Source: DATBDE01 sp045805605
Lineage (GTDB): Bacteria; Actinomycetota; Thermoleophilia; Solirubrobacterales; Solirubrobacteraceae
DNA length: 64,000 nt
NCBI GenBank assembly: GCA_045805605.1
Contig: JBJMKX010000074.1
Span: 44,645-108,644 of the forward strand
Reading direction: 5' to 3'
Position numbers and translations under genes: made by a program. The notes under the pieces are model-generated. The model was given only the letters and a program-made list of their open reading frames with translations. It was not told where the DNA came from and ran no database searches. Numbering within the stretch: the first letter of the stretch is position 1; each line of letters begins with the position of its first letter. Below, in pieces: positions 6,798 through 15,679 of this stretch.

Positions 6798-9700
6798 ATG
6801 CTGCGTGTGCGCCTGGTTGGGGAGCTGGGCCTGGAGGCCGACGGACGGCGGTGCGAGCCGCCCGCGCCCACGAAGGCGCGAGCGCTGCTGGCCTGGCTCG
6901 CCCTCCACCCGGGCCCTCGGCCGCGCTCCGAGCTCGCCGGCACCTTCTGGCCCGACGTGCTCGAGGAGAGCGCCCGCGCCAGCCTGCGCACCGCCCTGTC
7001 CGCCGTGCGCCGCTCGCTCGGCGACGCGGCCGATGACCACCTCGAGGCCACGCGCGAGGCGGTCGGGCTGCGCGGTGCCTGGGTCGACGCGCTGGCCTTC
7101 GAGCAAGAGGCCGCGACCGGGCGGCTCGAGGACGCGCTTGCCCTCGCCGACGGCGAGCTCCTCCCGTGGCTGGACGACGAGTGGGCGCGCGATGCCCGCG
7201 ACCGCCACCGCCAGCGCCGCGGCGAGCTCTTGGGCGAGCTGGCCGCACGGGTCACGGACCCGGCCGAGGCCGTTCGGCACGCCCGCGCGCGCGTCGCCCT
7301 CGACCCGCTCTCAGAGGAGGCCGCGCGCGACCTCATCCGCCACCTCGCCGCCGCCGGGGACCGCGCGGGGGCGCTCGTGGCCTACGACGAGTTGCGCGAG
7401 CGCCTGCGGACCACGCTCGGCATCCCCCCCTCGGCCCCCACCCGCGAGCTCGTGGCCTCGATCCGCTCGGCGGCGCGGGAACGCCCGCCCTCCTCCCCGC
7501 TGCTCGACCGCCGCACCGCCGGCGTGTTCGTCGGCCGCGAGGCCGAGCTCGCGCGCGCCGGCCGCGCGCCCGGCCTCGTCGTCCTCGAGGGCGAGGCCGG
7601 CGTGGGCAAGACGCGCCTGGCGCTCGAGCTGGCCCGCGCCGTGCGCGACCGGGGCGGCGTTGCCCTCGTCGGCCGCTGCTCGGAGGAGCCCCTGCGGCCC
7701 TACGAGGCGTGGGCCGAGGCGCTGCGGCCGATCGTCGAGGAGGGCGAGCTCGAGCGGATGTACGCCGAGGGCGAGCGGTTCCTGCTCTTTGAGGCCGTCC
7801 GCCGCCTCCTTGCCGAGGTAGCCGAGGCCTGGCCGGTCGTCGTCGTGCTCGATGACCTGCACTGGGCCGACCGTCCCACCCTGCTGCTGCTCGCTCATCT
7901 CGTCCGCGCCCCCGAGGGCGCCCCCGCCCGGCTGGTCGGGACCTACCGCTCGACCGAACTGCATCGCGACCATCCCCTCGCCGCCCTGCTCGCCGACGCC
8001 CGCCGCGAGCACCTGGCCGAGCGCGTGAGCCTGCGCGGCCTGGAAGCCGAGGCGACAGCCGAGCTCGTCGCCGCCAGCACCGGGTCGCAGACGCCGGAGC
8101 GCGTGACGCGCGCCGTGCACGCCGAGACCGCCGGCAACCCCTTCTTCGTCGTCGAGATCGCCCGCCACCTGGCCGAGTCCGGACTGGAGTTCGGCGAGAA
8201 GGGCCGCTGGACGGGCGCGTTCTCGCTCGCCGACGTTGGGCTTCCCGAGTCGGTGCGCGAGGTGCTCGGCCGCCGCCTGGACCGCCTCGGCGACCCCGCC
8301 CACGCGGTGCTGCGCGAGGCCGCCCTGCTGGGCGAGCGCTTCGAGCTCGACGCCCTCCCCGATCCCGACGCCGCCCTCGACGCGCTCGATGCCGCGCTGG
8401 CTGCCGGCCTGGTACGCGAGGAGCCCGGCGCTCCCGGCCGCTATGCCTTCGCCCACGCGCTCGTGCGCCAGACCCTGTACGAGGAGCTGAGCGCCGCCCG
8501 GCGCGTCCGCGCTCACGCCGCGGCGGCCGAGCGCCTGCTGGCGCTGCGTGAGGGCGGCCGACCGGTCGCCGTCGCGGAGATCGCGCACCACCTGATCGAG
8601 GCCGCCCCGGCCGGGGACCCGCTGCGAGCGGCCGAGGAGGCCGAGCGCGCCGCCGCCGAGGCCAATGCGGCGCTGGCGTGGGAGGACGCCGCCGCCCACG
8701 CCGCCCGCGCGCTCCAGGCGCTGGAGTGGCTCGACGAGCCGCCCGGGGAGCTGCGCGCTCGCCTGCTGCTGACCCAGGGCGAGGCGCAGATGCGCGCCGG
8801 CGACCGGGCGCCCGCCCGCGCCGCCCTGCGCGAGGCGATGGCGCTCTACGGCGAACTCGGCCGCCCCGAGGAGCTGGCGCGGGCCGCGCTCGCGCTCGGG
8901 GGCGTGGGAATCTTCATCGGCCACCCCGACGAGGAGGTGACGACGGCGCTCGGGACTGCCCTCGCCGCCCTGCCACCCGGCGCGCACGCCACGCGGGCGC
9001 GCGTGCTCGGCCGCCTGGCGGTCGAGCAGTACTACGAGCCGCCCGGCGATGCGCGCCGGCACCTGTCCGAGGCGGCGCTGCGCGCGGCGCGGCGCGCGGG
9101 CGACGACGCCACCCTGGCCGCCGCGCTCAACGCCCGGCACGTCGCGCTGTGGGACCCCGACCACGTGGCCGAGCGCCTCTCGGTCGCCGAAGAGATGATC
9201 GCGGTGGCCGAGCGCGCCGGCGACAGCGAGGCCGCCCTTCAGGGGCGCAACTGGCGCGTGGTCGACCTGTTCGAGCTCGGCGACCTCGACGGCTGGTGGG
9301 AGCAGGTAGAGGACCACGCCCGCGTGGCGGAGGGGTTGCGGCTGCCCTCCTACCGCTGGTACACGCCGCTGTGGCACGGGGTGCGCTCGCTGCTCGAGGG
9401 TCGCTACTCCGATGCCGCACGGGCGCGCGAGCAGGCACGCACGCTGGGCACGGCGGCCGGCGATGGCAACGCCGAGCTGTTCGCGAGCATGCTCGAGCAC
9501 GGCGAGCACGTCTTCCGGGGCGACTACGCCGCCGCCGACTGGTCCTTCATGGAGGAGGCGATGCGAACGTCCCCGGCCGCGATCGCCTACCGGCCGTCTT
9601 ACGCGTGGATGCTCGCGGCGGTCGGGCGGCTCGACGAGGGCCAGTCCGAGCTCGATGCGCTGGCGCCCGACCGCTTCGCCGCCATTCCGTTCGACGCCAA

Positions 9701-10001
9701 CTGGATGTCGGCGATGGCGGAGCTCACCGAGGCGTGCCTGCTGCTCGAGGACCGCGCCACCGCCGCCGTCCTGCACGAGCTGCTGACCCCGTACGCGGGA
9801 ATGACCACCGCCGCCGGACGCGCCGTCGCGCAGTACGGGTTCGTGGACGAGTTCCTCGGCCGCCTCGGACTGCTGCTCGGGCGCGCCGAGGCGCGGGGCC
9901 AGATCGAAGGCGCGCTGGGCCGCTACGAGCGCCACGGCTGGCGGCCGTTCGCGGAGCGGGCGCGCGCCACGCTGGCGCGTAGCAGCGGGGTCGTAGGGTA
10001 A
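6798..10001 (+). CDS. Large SARP-type regulator: BTAD + AAA ATPase + TPR
   Basis: 1067 residues. Order: OmpR-like winged helix (about 1-90, MLRVRLVGELGLEADG), bacterial transcriptional activator domain (about 95-235, ending GIPPSAPTRELV), STAND/AAA ATPase with FVGREAELARA near 248, Walker A GEAGVGKTRL near 265 and Walker B VVVVLDDLHWAD near 347, then helical TPR-like repeats to the C-terminus. This is the AfsR/SARP architecture without a LuxR tail. It would activate transcription in response to a ligand or partner sensed by the ATPase/TPR part. The target is unknown; the nearest candidates are the divergent SnoaL-like gene and the co-directional gamma-glutamyl hydrolase 11 bases downstream. 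Confidence 0.9.
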   Translation: MLRVRLVGELGLEADGRRCEPPAPTKARALLAWLALHPGPRPRSELAGTFWPDVLEESARASLRTALSAVRRSLGDAADDHLEATREAVGLRGAWVDALAFEQEAATGRLEDALALADGELLPWLDDEWARDARDRHRQRRGELLGELAARVTDPAEAVRHARARVALDPLSEEAARDLIRHLAAAGDRAGALVAYDELRERLRTTLGIPPSAPTRELVASIRSAARERPPSSPLLDRRTAGVFVGREAELARAGRAPGLVVLEGEAGVGKTRLALELARAVRDRGGVALVGRCSEEPLRPYEAWAEALRPIVEEGELERMYAEGERFLLFEAVRRLLAEVAEAWPVVVVLDDLHWADRPTLLLLAHLVRAPEGAPARLVGTYRSTELHRDHPLAALLADARREHLAERVSLRGLEAEATAELVAASTGSQTPERVTRAVHAETAGNPFFVVEIARHLAESGLEFGEKGRWTGAFSLADVGLPESVREVLGRRLDRLGDPAHAVLREAALLGERFELDALPDPDAALDALDAALAAGLVREEPGAPGRYAFAHALVRQTLYEELSAARRVRAHAAAAERLLALREGGRPVAVAEIAHHLIEAAPAGDPLRAAEEAERAAAEANAALAWEDAAAHAARALQALEWLDEPPGELRARLLLTQGEAQMRAGDRAPARAALREAMALYGELGRPEELARAALALGGVGIFIGHPDEEVTTALGTALAALPPGAHATRARVLGRLAVEQYYEPPGDARRHLSEAALRAARRAGDDATLAAALNARHVALWDPDHVAERLSVAEEMIAVAERAGDSEAALQGRNWRVVDLFELGDLDGWWEQVEDHARVAEGLRLPSYRWYTPLWHGVRSLLEGRYSDAARAREQARTLGTAAGDGNAELFASMLEHGEHVFRGDYAAADWSFMEEAMRTSPAAIAYRPSYAWMLAAVGRLDEGQSELDALAPDRFAAIPFDANWMSAMAELTEACLLLEDRATAAVLHELLTPYAGMTTAAGRAVAQYGFVDEFLGRLGLLLGRAEARGQIEGALGRYERHGWRPFAERARATLARSSGVVG

Positions 10002-10012
10002 AAGGCGCCATC

Positions 10013-10795
10013 GTGCCCGCCGTACGACCGCTCATCGGCGTCTCGACCTCCGAGCTACGGGAGGCCAAGACCGTGCGCCCGCTCGCCCAGGGCGAGCCGC
10101 GCCAGCACGAGATCGCGCTCGGCCTCGACTACCCGGAGGTCGTCGACGCGCGCGGCGGCCTGCCGGTCATCCTGCCGCCGATCGAGCCCGAGGGCGTGCG
10201 GCCGCTCGTGGCGCGCGTGTCCGGACTCATGCTGTCGGGCGGCCCCGATCTGCACCCGAGCGCCTACGGCGCCGCCGTCCATCCCCAGCTCGGGCCCACC
10301 GAGCCCGAGCTCGACCACTTCGAGCTGGCGCTGCTGCGCGAGGCCGACGCCGCCGGCATGCCGATCCTCGCGATCTGCCGCGGCATGCAGGCGCTCAACG
10401 TGGCGCGCGGCGGCACCCTGCACCAGCACCTGCCCGACGTCGTCGGGGACGGCATCGAGCACCGCCAGACCATCGCCGGAAGCCGCCCCACCCACTGGAT
10501 CACGCTCGAGCGGTCGAGCCGTGTCGGCGCAACCCTCGAGCGCGCGCGCACGAAGGTCAACTCGTTTCACCACCAGTCACTCGACGACCTGGGCCAGGAG
10601 CTGACGTCCGTCGCATGGGCGGCGGACGGGACGGTCGAGGCGGTCGAGGATGCCTCGCGCCCATTCGTGCTCGGCGTCCAGTGGCACGCCGAGGCGCTCG
10701 CCCACCGCCCCGAGCAGGGCAAGCTGTTCGCCGCCTTCGTGGACGCGTGCCGGCGCTACGAGCGCAGCGCGCGGCCGTTTGCGCGCGCGGCCTGA
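10013..10795 (+). CDS. Class I glutamine-amidotransferase-like gamma-glutamyl hydrolase (PuuD/C26 family)
   Basis: 260 residues, GTG start 11 bases after the regulator's stop. Family motifs: LMLSGGPDLHPSAYG near 73, nucleophile elbow LAICRGMQALNVARGG near 118 (catalytic Cys) and GVQWHAEAL near 222 (catalytic His and Glu; WHAE replaces the usual WHPE). These enzymes cleave gamma-glutamyl amide bonds, as in gamma-glutamyl-GABA. It converges with, and overlaps by 40 bases, the GCS2-type ligase operon on the other strand, an enzyme that would make gamma-glutamyl bonds. Synthesis and hydrolysis of the same compound is a reasonable guess. Substrate not determined. Confidence 0.88.
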   Translation: MPAVRPLIGVSTSELREAKTVRPLAQGEPRQHEIALGLDYPEVVDARGGLPVILPPIEPEGVRPLVARVSGLMLSGGPDLHPSAYGAAVHPQLGPTEPELDHFELALLREADAAGMPILAICRGMQALNVARGGTLHQHLPDVVGDGIEHRQTIAGSRPTHWITLERSSRVGATLERARTKVNSFHHQSLDDLGQELTSVAWAADGTVEAVEDASRPFVLGVQWHAEALAHRPEQGKLFAAFVDACRRYERSARPFARAA

Positions 10796-11922
10796 TCGCC
10801 GGAGAAGCGGGCCAGGAACGCGTCGGCCAGCGCGGCGACGAGCCCCGGCAGCCGCGCCTCGTCGCGCGCGAGCTCGAGCTGGCGATCGGCGCCGGTGCGT
10901 GCGGCGAGCCGGCGCACGCCCTCGAGCTCGGCCGCGCACCCGAGCGCTTCGGCGTGGGGCCCGCAGACCTCGAGCAGCTCCTCGAGCTGAGCGCGGACCG
11001 GGATGCGGCGCTCGCGGGCCGGGTCGATCAGGCGCGCGTCCATGCCGTCGCGCGCAGCCAGGAACCGGTTCTCGACGAGGACCTCGGGCGAGTGGCCGAT
11101 GGGCCGGATCGCCTCCTTCTCGGTCACCTCGCGGCGGGCGATGCTCTGCACGAGCGCAACGAGCGAGGCGGTCTCGTCCACGCTCGTCTGCACGTCCATG
11201 ATCCGGACCTCCACCGTGCCGAAGCGCGGCTGGGGGCGCGCATCCCACCACAGGAAGGTGGGCTCGGGGATGGCGCCGCAGCGGATGAGGATGTCCACCG
11301 CCTCGACGTAGTCGGCGTAGGAGCGGAAACCGCGGGGGATGCCGACGCGCGGGAAGGCCTGGAACAGCGGCGTTCGCGCGGACGACAGGCCCGTGTCGCG
11401 CCCCTGCCAGAACGGCGAGTTGACCGACAGGGCGAGCAGCAGCGGGAGGTGGGCGCGCAGGCGGCGGTGCAGGCGGATGGCGTCCTCGGCCTCCTGCACG
11501 CCGACGTGGACGTGCAGCGCGAAGGTCGGCTCGCGGCGGGCGAGCTCGCGCATCGAGCCGTAGACGAACTGGTAGCGGCTGCCGGAGCTGACGACCGTCT
11601 CGTGCCAGACCGTGGACGGGTGCGTGCCGGCGGCGGCCGCGCGCAGCCCGTGGGCCTCGAGCGCCTCCTCGAGGCTGGATCGCAATGTGGCGAGCTGGTC
11701 GATCGTGGCGCCGACGGAGTCGTGCGGGTCGGTGGCGAGCTCGACCGCGGCGCCGTGGGTCTCGGCGGTGAGGTGGTCGGCGAGTTCGGGCGGCACCGAG
11801 GGCAGCACGGCGTCGATCTCCTGGGCCAGCGACCAGTCGTCCGGGCGGAGCATCATCACCTCCTCCTCGATCCCGATCGAGAACGGTTCGGAGGGACGCC
11901 AGCGCGCCCAGTTCGGGGTCAT
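10756..11922 (-). CDS. Carboxylate-amine ligase, GCS2/YbdK family
   Basis: 388 residues. Glutamate-cysteine-ligase-2 motifs: FSIGIEEEVMML near 14 (metal-binding acidic cluster), ETHGAAVELAT near 55, FALHVHVGV near 135, NSPFWQGRDTGLSSAR near 165 and GTVEVRIMDVQTS near 230. The family condenses glutamate or another acid with an amine using ATP; YbdK itself has weak gamma-glutamylcysteine synthetase activity. The ATG start overlaps the stop of the upstream ATP-grasp gene (ATGA), so the two are one operon. Actinobacteria generally use mycothiol rather than glutathione, so a different gamma-glutamyl product is likely. The 3' end overlaps the convergent hydrolase gene by 40 bases. Confidence 0.88.
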   Translation of the reverse strand: MTPNWARWRPSEPFSIGIEEEVMMLRPDDWSLAQEIDAVLPSVPPELADHLTAETHGAAVELATDPHDSVGATIDQLATLRSSLEEALEAHGLRAAAAGTHPSTVWHETVVSSGSRYQFVYGSMRELARREPTFALHVHVGVQEAEDAIRLHRRLRAHLPLLLALSVNSPFWQGRDTGLSSARTPLFQAFPRVGIPRGFRSYADYVEAVDILIRCGAIPEPTFLWWDARPQPRFGTVEVRIMDVQTSVDETASLVALVQSIARREVTEKEAIRPIGHSPEVLVENRFLAARDGMDARLIDPARERRIPVRAQLEELLEVCGPHAEALGCAAELEGVRRLAARTGADRQLELARDEARLPGLVAALADAFLARFSGDQAARANGRALRS

Positions 11923-13271
11923 GCCCGCAGCACCCATGTGTCCTTGGCCCCGCCGCCGCGCGACGAGTTGACGACGAGCTCGTCCTCCGCGAACGCGACG
12001 CGGGTCAGGCCGCCAGGCACGACACGGACCTGGTCGCCGGCGCGGTAGGCGAAGGGCCGCAGGTCCACGTGCCGCGGCTCGAGCCGGTCGCCCACCACGG
12101 TCGGGTGGCGCGAGAACCACACGGTCTCCTGGGCCACATGTCCCTCGGGGTCGTCGCGGACGGCGCGCGAGACGCGCTCGCGCTCGGCGGGCTGGGCGTG
12201 CGGCCCGACCATGACGCCGCGTCCGCCGTAGCCGCCGCGCGGCTTGACCACGAGCTCGTCGAGGCGGTGCAGCGCCTCGGCGCAGACCCGCTCGTCGCCG
12301 AGGTCGTAGGTCCCCACCGAGCGCAGGATCGGCTCCTCGCCCAGGTAGAACCGCACCATATGCTCCGCGTAGGCGTGGGCGACCTTGTCGTCGGCGACGC
12401 CGGTCCCAAACGCGTTGACCAGGCCGACGGTGCCCGCCTTCCAGGGCCCGATGAGCCGCTCGCCGACGGGGGTCAGGGCGCCCACCCCGTCGCGCAGGCG
12501 GTCCTCGTCGGTGCGGCGGTAGACGACGTCGACCGGCCGCGCGTGTCCGGCGGGGCGGCGGGAGTAGAGGCGGTCGCCGCGCAGCTCGAGGTCCTCGAGC
12601 CGCACAAGTGCCAGCGGCAGCGCCGCGGCCAGGAAGCGGTGCTCCCAGTGCGCGATGTTCGACGCGCCGTCGGTGAGGAGCACCGCGAACGGCTGGTCGA
12701 CGCCGGGCGGCGCGGCGGCGCGCAAGGCCGCCCGCAGCCCCTCGAGCAGAGCGTCGCGGACGCCGGCGCGCTGGGGCGGTGCCCAGCCGAGGGCCGCATC
12801 GACGGCCTCGCGCGCGGCGAGCAGGTAGGCGGCGCCCGAGGGCGTGCGCACGTTGTCCTCGACGACCGCGAAGCGCCCGTCCGGCCCGCGCAGCAGGTCG
12901 AGCCCAGCCACGCCGATCCAGCCACCGGGCGGCTGCACGCCGGCGAGCTCGGGCTCGTAGTGGTCGGCTCCGCGCAGGACGCGCTCGGGCAACACTCCGG
13001 CCCGTACGATTTCCCGGGCGCCGTAGGCGTCGGCCACAAACGCCTCCAGCGCGCGCACGCGCTGGACGATGCCGGCGCGCAGCTCCTCCCACTCCGCCGC
13101 CGCGATCACGCGCGGCACCGGGTCGACCGCGAACAGCCGGGACCCGAAGGTCACGCCCGAGCGGTGCAGCCGCTCGTCGACCTTGGCCCGCAGCGCCCCG
13201 AGGTCGGCGTCCTGCAGCCGCTCGCGCAATTCGGGCAGCTCCAGCCGCTCGGTGACCCCGGTTCCGTTCAT
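11919..13271 (-). CDS. Circularly permuted ATP-grasp amidoligase (DUF404/DUF407 type)
   Basis: 450 residues from the ATG of MNGTGVTERL. Signature regions of circularly permuted ATP-grasp proteins: GVTFGSRLFAVDPVPR near 38, ARPVDVVYRRTDEDRL near 250, GTGVADDKVAHAYAEHMV near 297, LVVKPRGGYGGRGVMVG near 345 (nucleotide-binding loop), AQETVW near 383 and LRPFAYRAGDQVRVVPGG near 404. These enzymes form amide bonds through acyl-phosphates; in other genomes they pair with alpha-E, transglutaminase or GCS2 proteins in operons thought to make small peptide-like metabolites. Here it is coupled to GCS2 (4-base overlap). It is divergent from gnd. Confidence 0.85.
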   Translation of the reverse strand: MNGTGVTERLELPELRERLQDADLGALRAKVDERLHRSGVTFGSRLFAVDPVPRVIAAAEWEELRAGIVQRVRALEAFVADAYGAREIVRAGVLPERVLRGADHYEPELAGVQPPGGWIGVAGLDLLRGPDGRFAVVEDNVRTPSGAAYLLAAREAVDAALGWAPPQRAGVRDALLEGLRAALRAAAPPGVDQPFAVLLTDGASNIAHWEHRFLAAALPLALVRLEDLELRGDRLYSRRPAGHARPVDVVYRRTDEDRLRDGVGALTPVGERLIGPWKAGTVGLVNAFGTGVADDKVAHAYAEHMVRFYLGEEPILRSVGTYDLGDERVCAEALHRLDELVVKPRGGYGGRGVMVGPHAQPAERERVSRAVRDDPEGHVAQETVWFSRHPTVVGDRLEPRHVDLRPFAYRAGDQVRVVPGGLTRVAFAEDELVVNSSRGGGAKDTWVLRA

Positions 13272-13368
13272 CGTTGCCTGAACCGTACGAGCCCCGTCCG
13301 GTCCGTCCATTGGCCCTGCGGTCCCATCCGTCGCAACTCGCCTGTCCTGGGGGTCGAGCGCTGGTGAA

Positions 13369-13388
13369 GCGCACTCACTAGTGTGCGC
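13369..13388. promoter_or_regulatory. Inverted repeat upstream of gnd
   Basis: GCGCAC (13369-13374) and GTGCGC (13383-13388) flank TCACTAGT, which contains the palindrome ACTAGT. It lies 35 bases before the gnd start, in the 152-base divergent gap shared with the amidoligase operon. It could be an operator or a leader hairpin; no matching -10 was identified. Confidence 0.35.
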
Positions 13389-13423
13389 ATCTACCCCGGA
13401 GACGACCGAGAGGAGAGCCAGAG

Positions 13424-14458
13424 ATGCAACTTGGGATGGTGGGTCTCGGGCGCATGGGCGCGAATCTCGTGCGCCGGCTGATGCGCGACGGCCACGACTG
13501 CGTGGTCTACGACGTCAGCGCCGACGTGGTCTCCCAGCTCGAGGGCGAGGGCGCGGCCGGCTCCGGGTCGCTGGAGCAGTTCGTCTCCAAGCTCGACAAG
13601 CCGCGCGCGGCGTGGGTCATGGTGCCGGCCGCCATCACCGGGGACACCGTCAACCAGCTCGCCGACCTGATGGACGACGGCGACATCATCATCGACGGCG
13701 GCAACTCGTACTACCGCGACGACATCGACCGCGCCAAGGAGCTGGAGGCCAAGGGCGTCCACTACGTCGACGTTGGCACGAGCGGCGGCGTGTTCGGGCT
13801 CGAGCGCGGCTTCTGCCTGATGATCGGCGGCGAGGACGACGTCGTCGAACATCTCGACCCGATCTTCAAGACGATCGCTCCGGGCCTCGACTCGGCGCCG
13901 CGCACGCCCGGCAAGGAGGGCGAGCCGTCGCCGGCCGAGAACGGCTACCTCCACTGCGGCCCGCACGGCGCCGGGCACTTCGTGAAGATGATCCACAACG
14001 GCATCGAGTACGGCCTGATGGCCGCCTATGCCGAGGGCCTGAACATCCTCCATCACGCCAACGCCGGCCTCCATCAGCAGGAGATCGACGCGGAGACCGC
14101 GCCGCTGCGCGATCCCGAGTACTACGAGTACGAGATCGACACCGCCGACGTCGCGGAGGTGTGGCGACGTGGCAGCGTCGTCGCGTCCTGGTTGCTGGAT
14201 TTGACCGCGCACGCGCTGAGCGAGTCGCCGCAGCTTTCCAATTTCCACGGCCGCGTCTCCGATTCCGGCGAGGGCCGCTGGACGGTGCTGGCGGCGGTCG
14301 ACGTGGGCGCGCCCGCGGACGTGCTCTCGACGGCGCTGTTCAACCGGTTTGCCTCGCGTGGCGAGGCGGAGTTCGGCAACCGCCTGCTCTCGGCCATGCG
14401 CAGCGAGTTCGGCGGCCACGCGGAGAAGCCGGCCGGCGAGGCGCACGTATCGGGCTAG
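13424..14458 (+). CDS. gnd: 6-phosphogluconate dehydrogenase, short (NAD-type) class
   Basis: 344 residues. It oxidatively decarboxylates 6-phosphogluconate to ribulose 5-phosphate. Motifs: dinucleotide fold MVGLGRMGANLVRRL at the N-terminus, IIDGGNSYYRDD near 88, VDVGTSGGVFGLERGFCLM near 115 (substrate Ser-Gly-Gly) and KMIHNGIEYGLMAAYAEG near 190 (catalytic Lys and Asn). About 340 residues marks the short GndA/YqeC-like class rather than the 470-residue enzyme. A good Shine-Dalgarno (GAGAGGAGAG) precedes the ATG. It is far from the zwf-tkt operon at 33.9-41.3 kb although it acts in the same pathway, which implies separate control. The SRAP gene follows after 13 bases. Confidence 0.93.
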   Translation: MQLGMVGLGRMGANLVRRLMRDGHDCVVYDVSADVVSQLEGEGAAGSGSLEQFVSKLDKPRAAWVMVPAAITGDTVNQLADLMDDGDIIIDGGNSYYRDDIDRAKELEAKGVHYVDVGTSGGVFGLERGFCLMIGGEDDVVEHLDPIFKTIAPGLDSAPRTPGKEGEPSPAENGYLHCGPHGAGHFVKMIHNGIEYGLMAAYAEGLNILHHANAGLHQQEIDAETAPLRDPEYYEYEIDTADVAEVWRRGSVVASWLLDLTAHALSESPQLSNFHGRVSDSGEGRWTVLAAVDVGAPADVLSTALFNRFASRGEAEFGNRLLSAMRSEFGGHAEKPAGEAHVSG

Positions 14459-14471
14459 CCTCGGCTGCCGT

Positions 14472-15209
14472 ATGTGCGGCCGCTACACCAACACGCAGAG
14501 CCCCGACCAGATCGTCGCGGCGCTGTCGCTGACCGGCCACGTCGACCCGGCCACGGTCGGGCGGTTCAACGTGGCGCCCACCCAGGAGGTGCTGGCGGGG
14601 GTCGCGCGCGACGGCGCGCTCGAGGCGCGCACGATGCGCTGGGGCCTGATTCCGCGCTGGTCGGACGGCCCTGACGACAAGCGCGCCGGCGGGCGCCTGA
14701 TCAACGCGCGCGTCGAGACCGTCTGGTCCAAGCCGGCGTTCGGGCGCCTGGTCCGCGACCCGAAGCGGCGCTGCCTGGTCGTCGCCGACGGCTTCTACGA
14801 ATGGCGGCCGGCGGAGCGCCCGCGCGCGCCGCGGCTGGCCGTCCACTTCACACTCCCCGAGCGCGAGCCGTTCGCGTTCGCCGGCCTCTGCGACCTGTGG
14901 TGGCCGTCGCGCGACGACGCCGCCCCGCCCCTGCGGTCGTGCACGATCGTGGTCGGCCCGGCGACGGCGCCGGTTGAGCCGATCCACGATCGCCAGCCGG
15001 TGATCCTCCACACGCCCGAGCGGCGCGCCGCCTGGCTCGACCCCTCGCTCACCGAGGCAGACCTGCACGAGCTGCTCGCGCCGCTGCCCGCCGGCCGCCT
15101 CGAGCCACACGCGGTCGGTTCGTACGTCAACGATCCAGACCACGAGGGTGAGCGCTGCCTGGAGCCCGAGGGCGAGGCCGAGGAGACGGCTGAGCCCACG
15201 CTCTTCTAA
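14472..15209 (+). CDS. SOS-response-associated peptidase, SRAP/YedK family
   Basis: 245 residues. SRAP proteins (YedK, HMCES) crosslink covalently to abasic sites in single-stranded DNA through Cys2. Visible: MCGRYT at the N-terminus (Cys2 exposed once Met is removed), GRFNVAPTQ near 33, RWGLIPRW near 56, LINARVETVWSKPAF near 75 (Asn), CLVVADGFYEWRP near 100 (Glu) and IHDRQPVIL near 170 (His). All catalytic positions are present. The acidic tail EGEAEETAEPTLF is extra. Likely co-transcribed with gnd (13-base gap), with no obvious metabolic link. Confidence 0.93.
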   Translation: MCGRYTNTQSPDQIVAALSLTGHVDPATVGRFNVAPTQEVLAGVARDGALEARTMRWGLIPRWSDGPDDKRAGGRLINARVETVWSKPAFGRLVRDPKRRCLVVADGFYEWRPAERPRAPRLAVHFTLPEREPFAFAGLCDLWWPSRDDAAPPLRSCTIVVGPATAPVEPIHDRQPVILHTPERRAAWLDPSLTEADLHELLAPLPAGRLEPHAVGSYVNDPDHEGERCLEPEGEAEETAEPTLF

Positions 15210-15270
15210 GGGCCGGCTGCTCCGCTGATCCGCCTAGTCGGGCGGTTGAGCGCTCAGCTCCGGCGCGCGA

Positions 15271-15555
15271 GTGCGGTGCATCGCCAGCGCGAGGACGGCC
15301 AGGATCAGGCGCACCCTCGACGCCGCGATCGACGCGATCCCGGCCGACCTCCCGGTCACCAAGCGCATCGTGCGCGGCAAGCCGGGCCCCGAACTGGTCA
15401 AGGCCGCCCGCGAGGACAACCACGACCTCGTCGTCGTCGGGTCACGCGGGCTCGGCACGGCGGCGTCCTTCGTGATGGGCTCAGTCAGCACCTGCGTCCT
15501 TCGCCACCTGCCCGGCGCGGCGTTGGTGGTGCACGCCGAGCCCGTGGCGGCGTAG
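15271..15555 (+). pseudogene. Universal stress protein, C-terminal half only
   Basis: A 94-residue frame holding only the second half of a UspA domain. From about residue 15 it matches: TLDAAIDAIPADLPV, GKPGPELVKAAREDNHDLVVVG, then the ATP-binding signature G-2x-G-9x-G-S (GSRGLGTAASFVMGS) and LPGAALVVHAEP. The N-terminal half with the strand that carries the binding Asp is missing; in its place is an Arg/Ala-rich stretch without homology. A normal Usp is about 140-150 residues, so this looks like a deletion remnant. It could still be translated from the GTG at 15271. Confidence 0.6.
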
Positions 15556-15600
15556 CAAACCGACCCCGGCCCGAACCCGACCACCTTCGTCGCCGCCGTT

Positions 15601-15614
15601 CGCCCGCGCGGGCG
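15601..15614. terminator. 14-base perfect palindrome in intergenic region
   Basis: CGCCCGCGCGGGCG lies 46 bases after the stress-protein fragment and 66 bases before the phosphoesterase gene. It could fold as a small GC hairpin; there is no T-run, and in DNA this rich in GC such a palindrome may arise by chance. Confidence 0.25.
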
Positions 15615-15650
15615 GCGCGCGCCGCGACCGCCACCCGCCGCAACCGGAAT

Positions 15651-15666
15651 TACCGCGCGAGCGGTA
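15651..15666. promoter_or_regulatory. Inverted repeat just upstream of metallophosphoesterase gene
   Basis: TACCGC and GCGGTA arms around GCGA, ending 13 bases before the GTG start of the phosphoesterase. Its position fits an operator or leader hairpin; no regulator is adjacent. Confidence 0.3.
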
Positions 15667-15679
15667 GCGTGCGCCGCCG

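Noticed and set aside
13401..13423. Riboswitch in the gnd leader
   Set aside because: The leader is short and shows only one small inverted repeat and a ribosome-binding site; no conserved riboswitch core can be seen.
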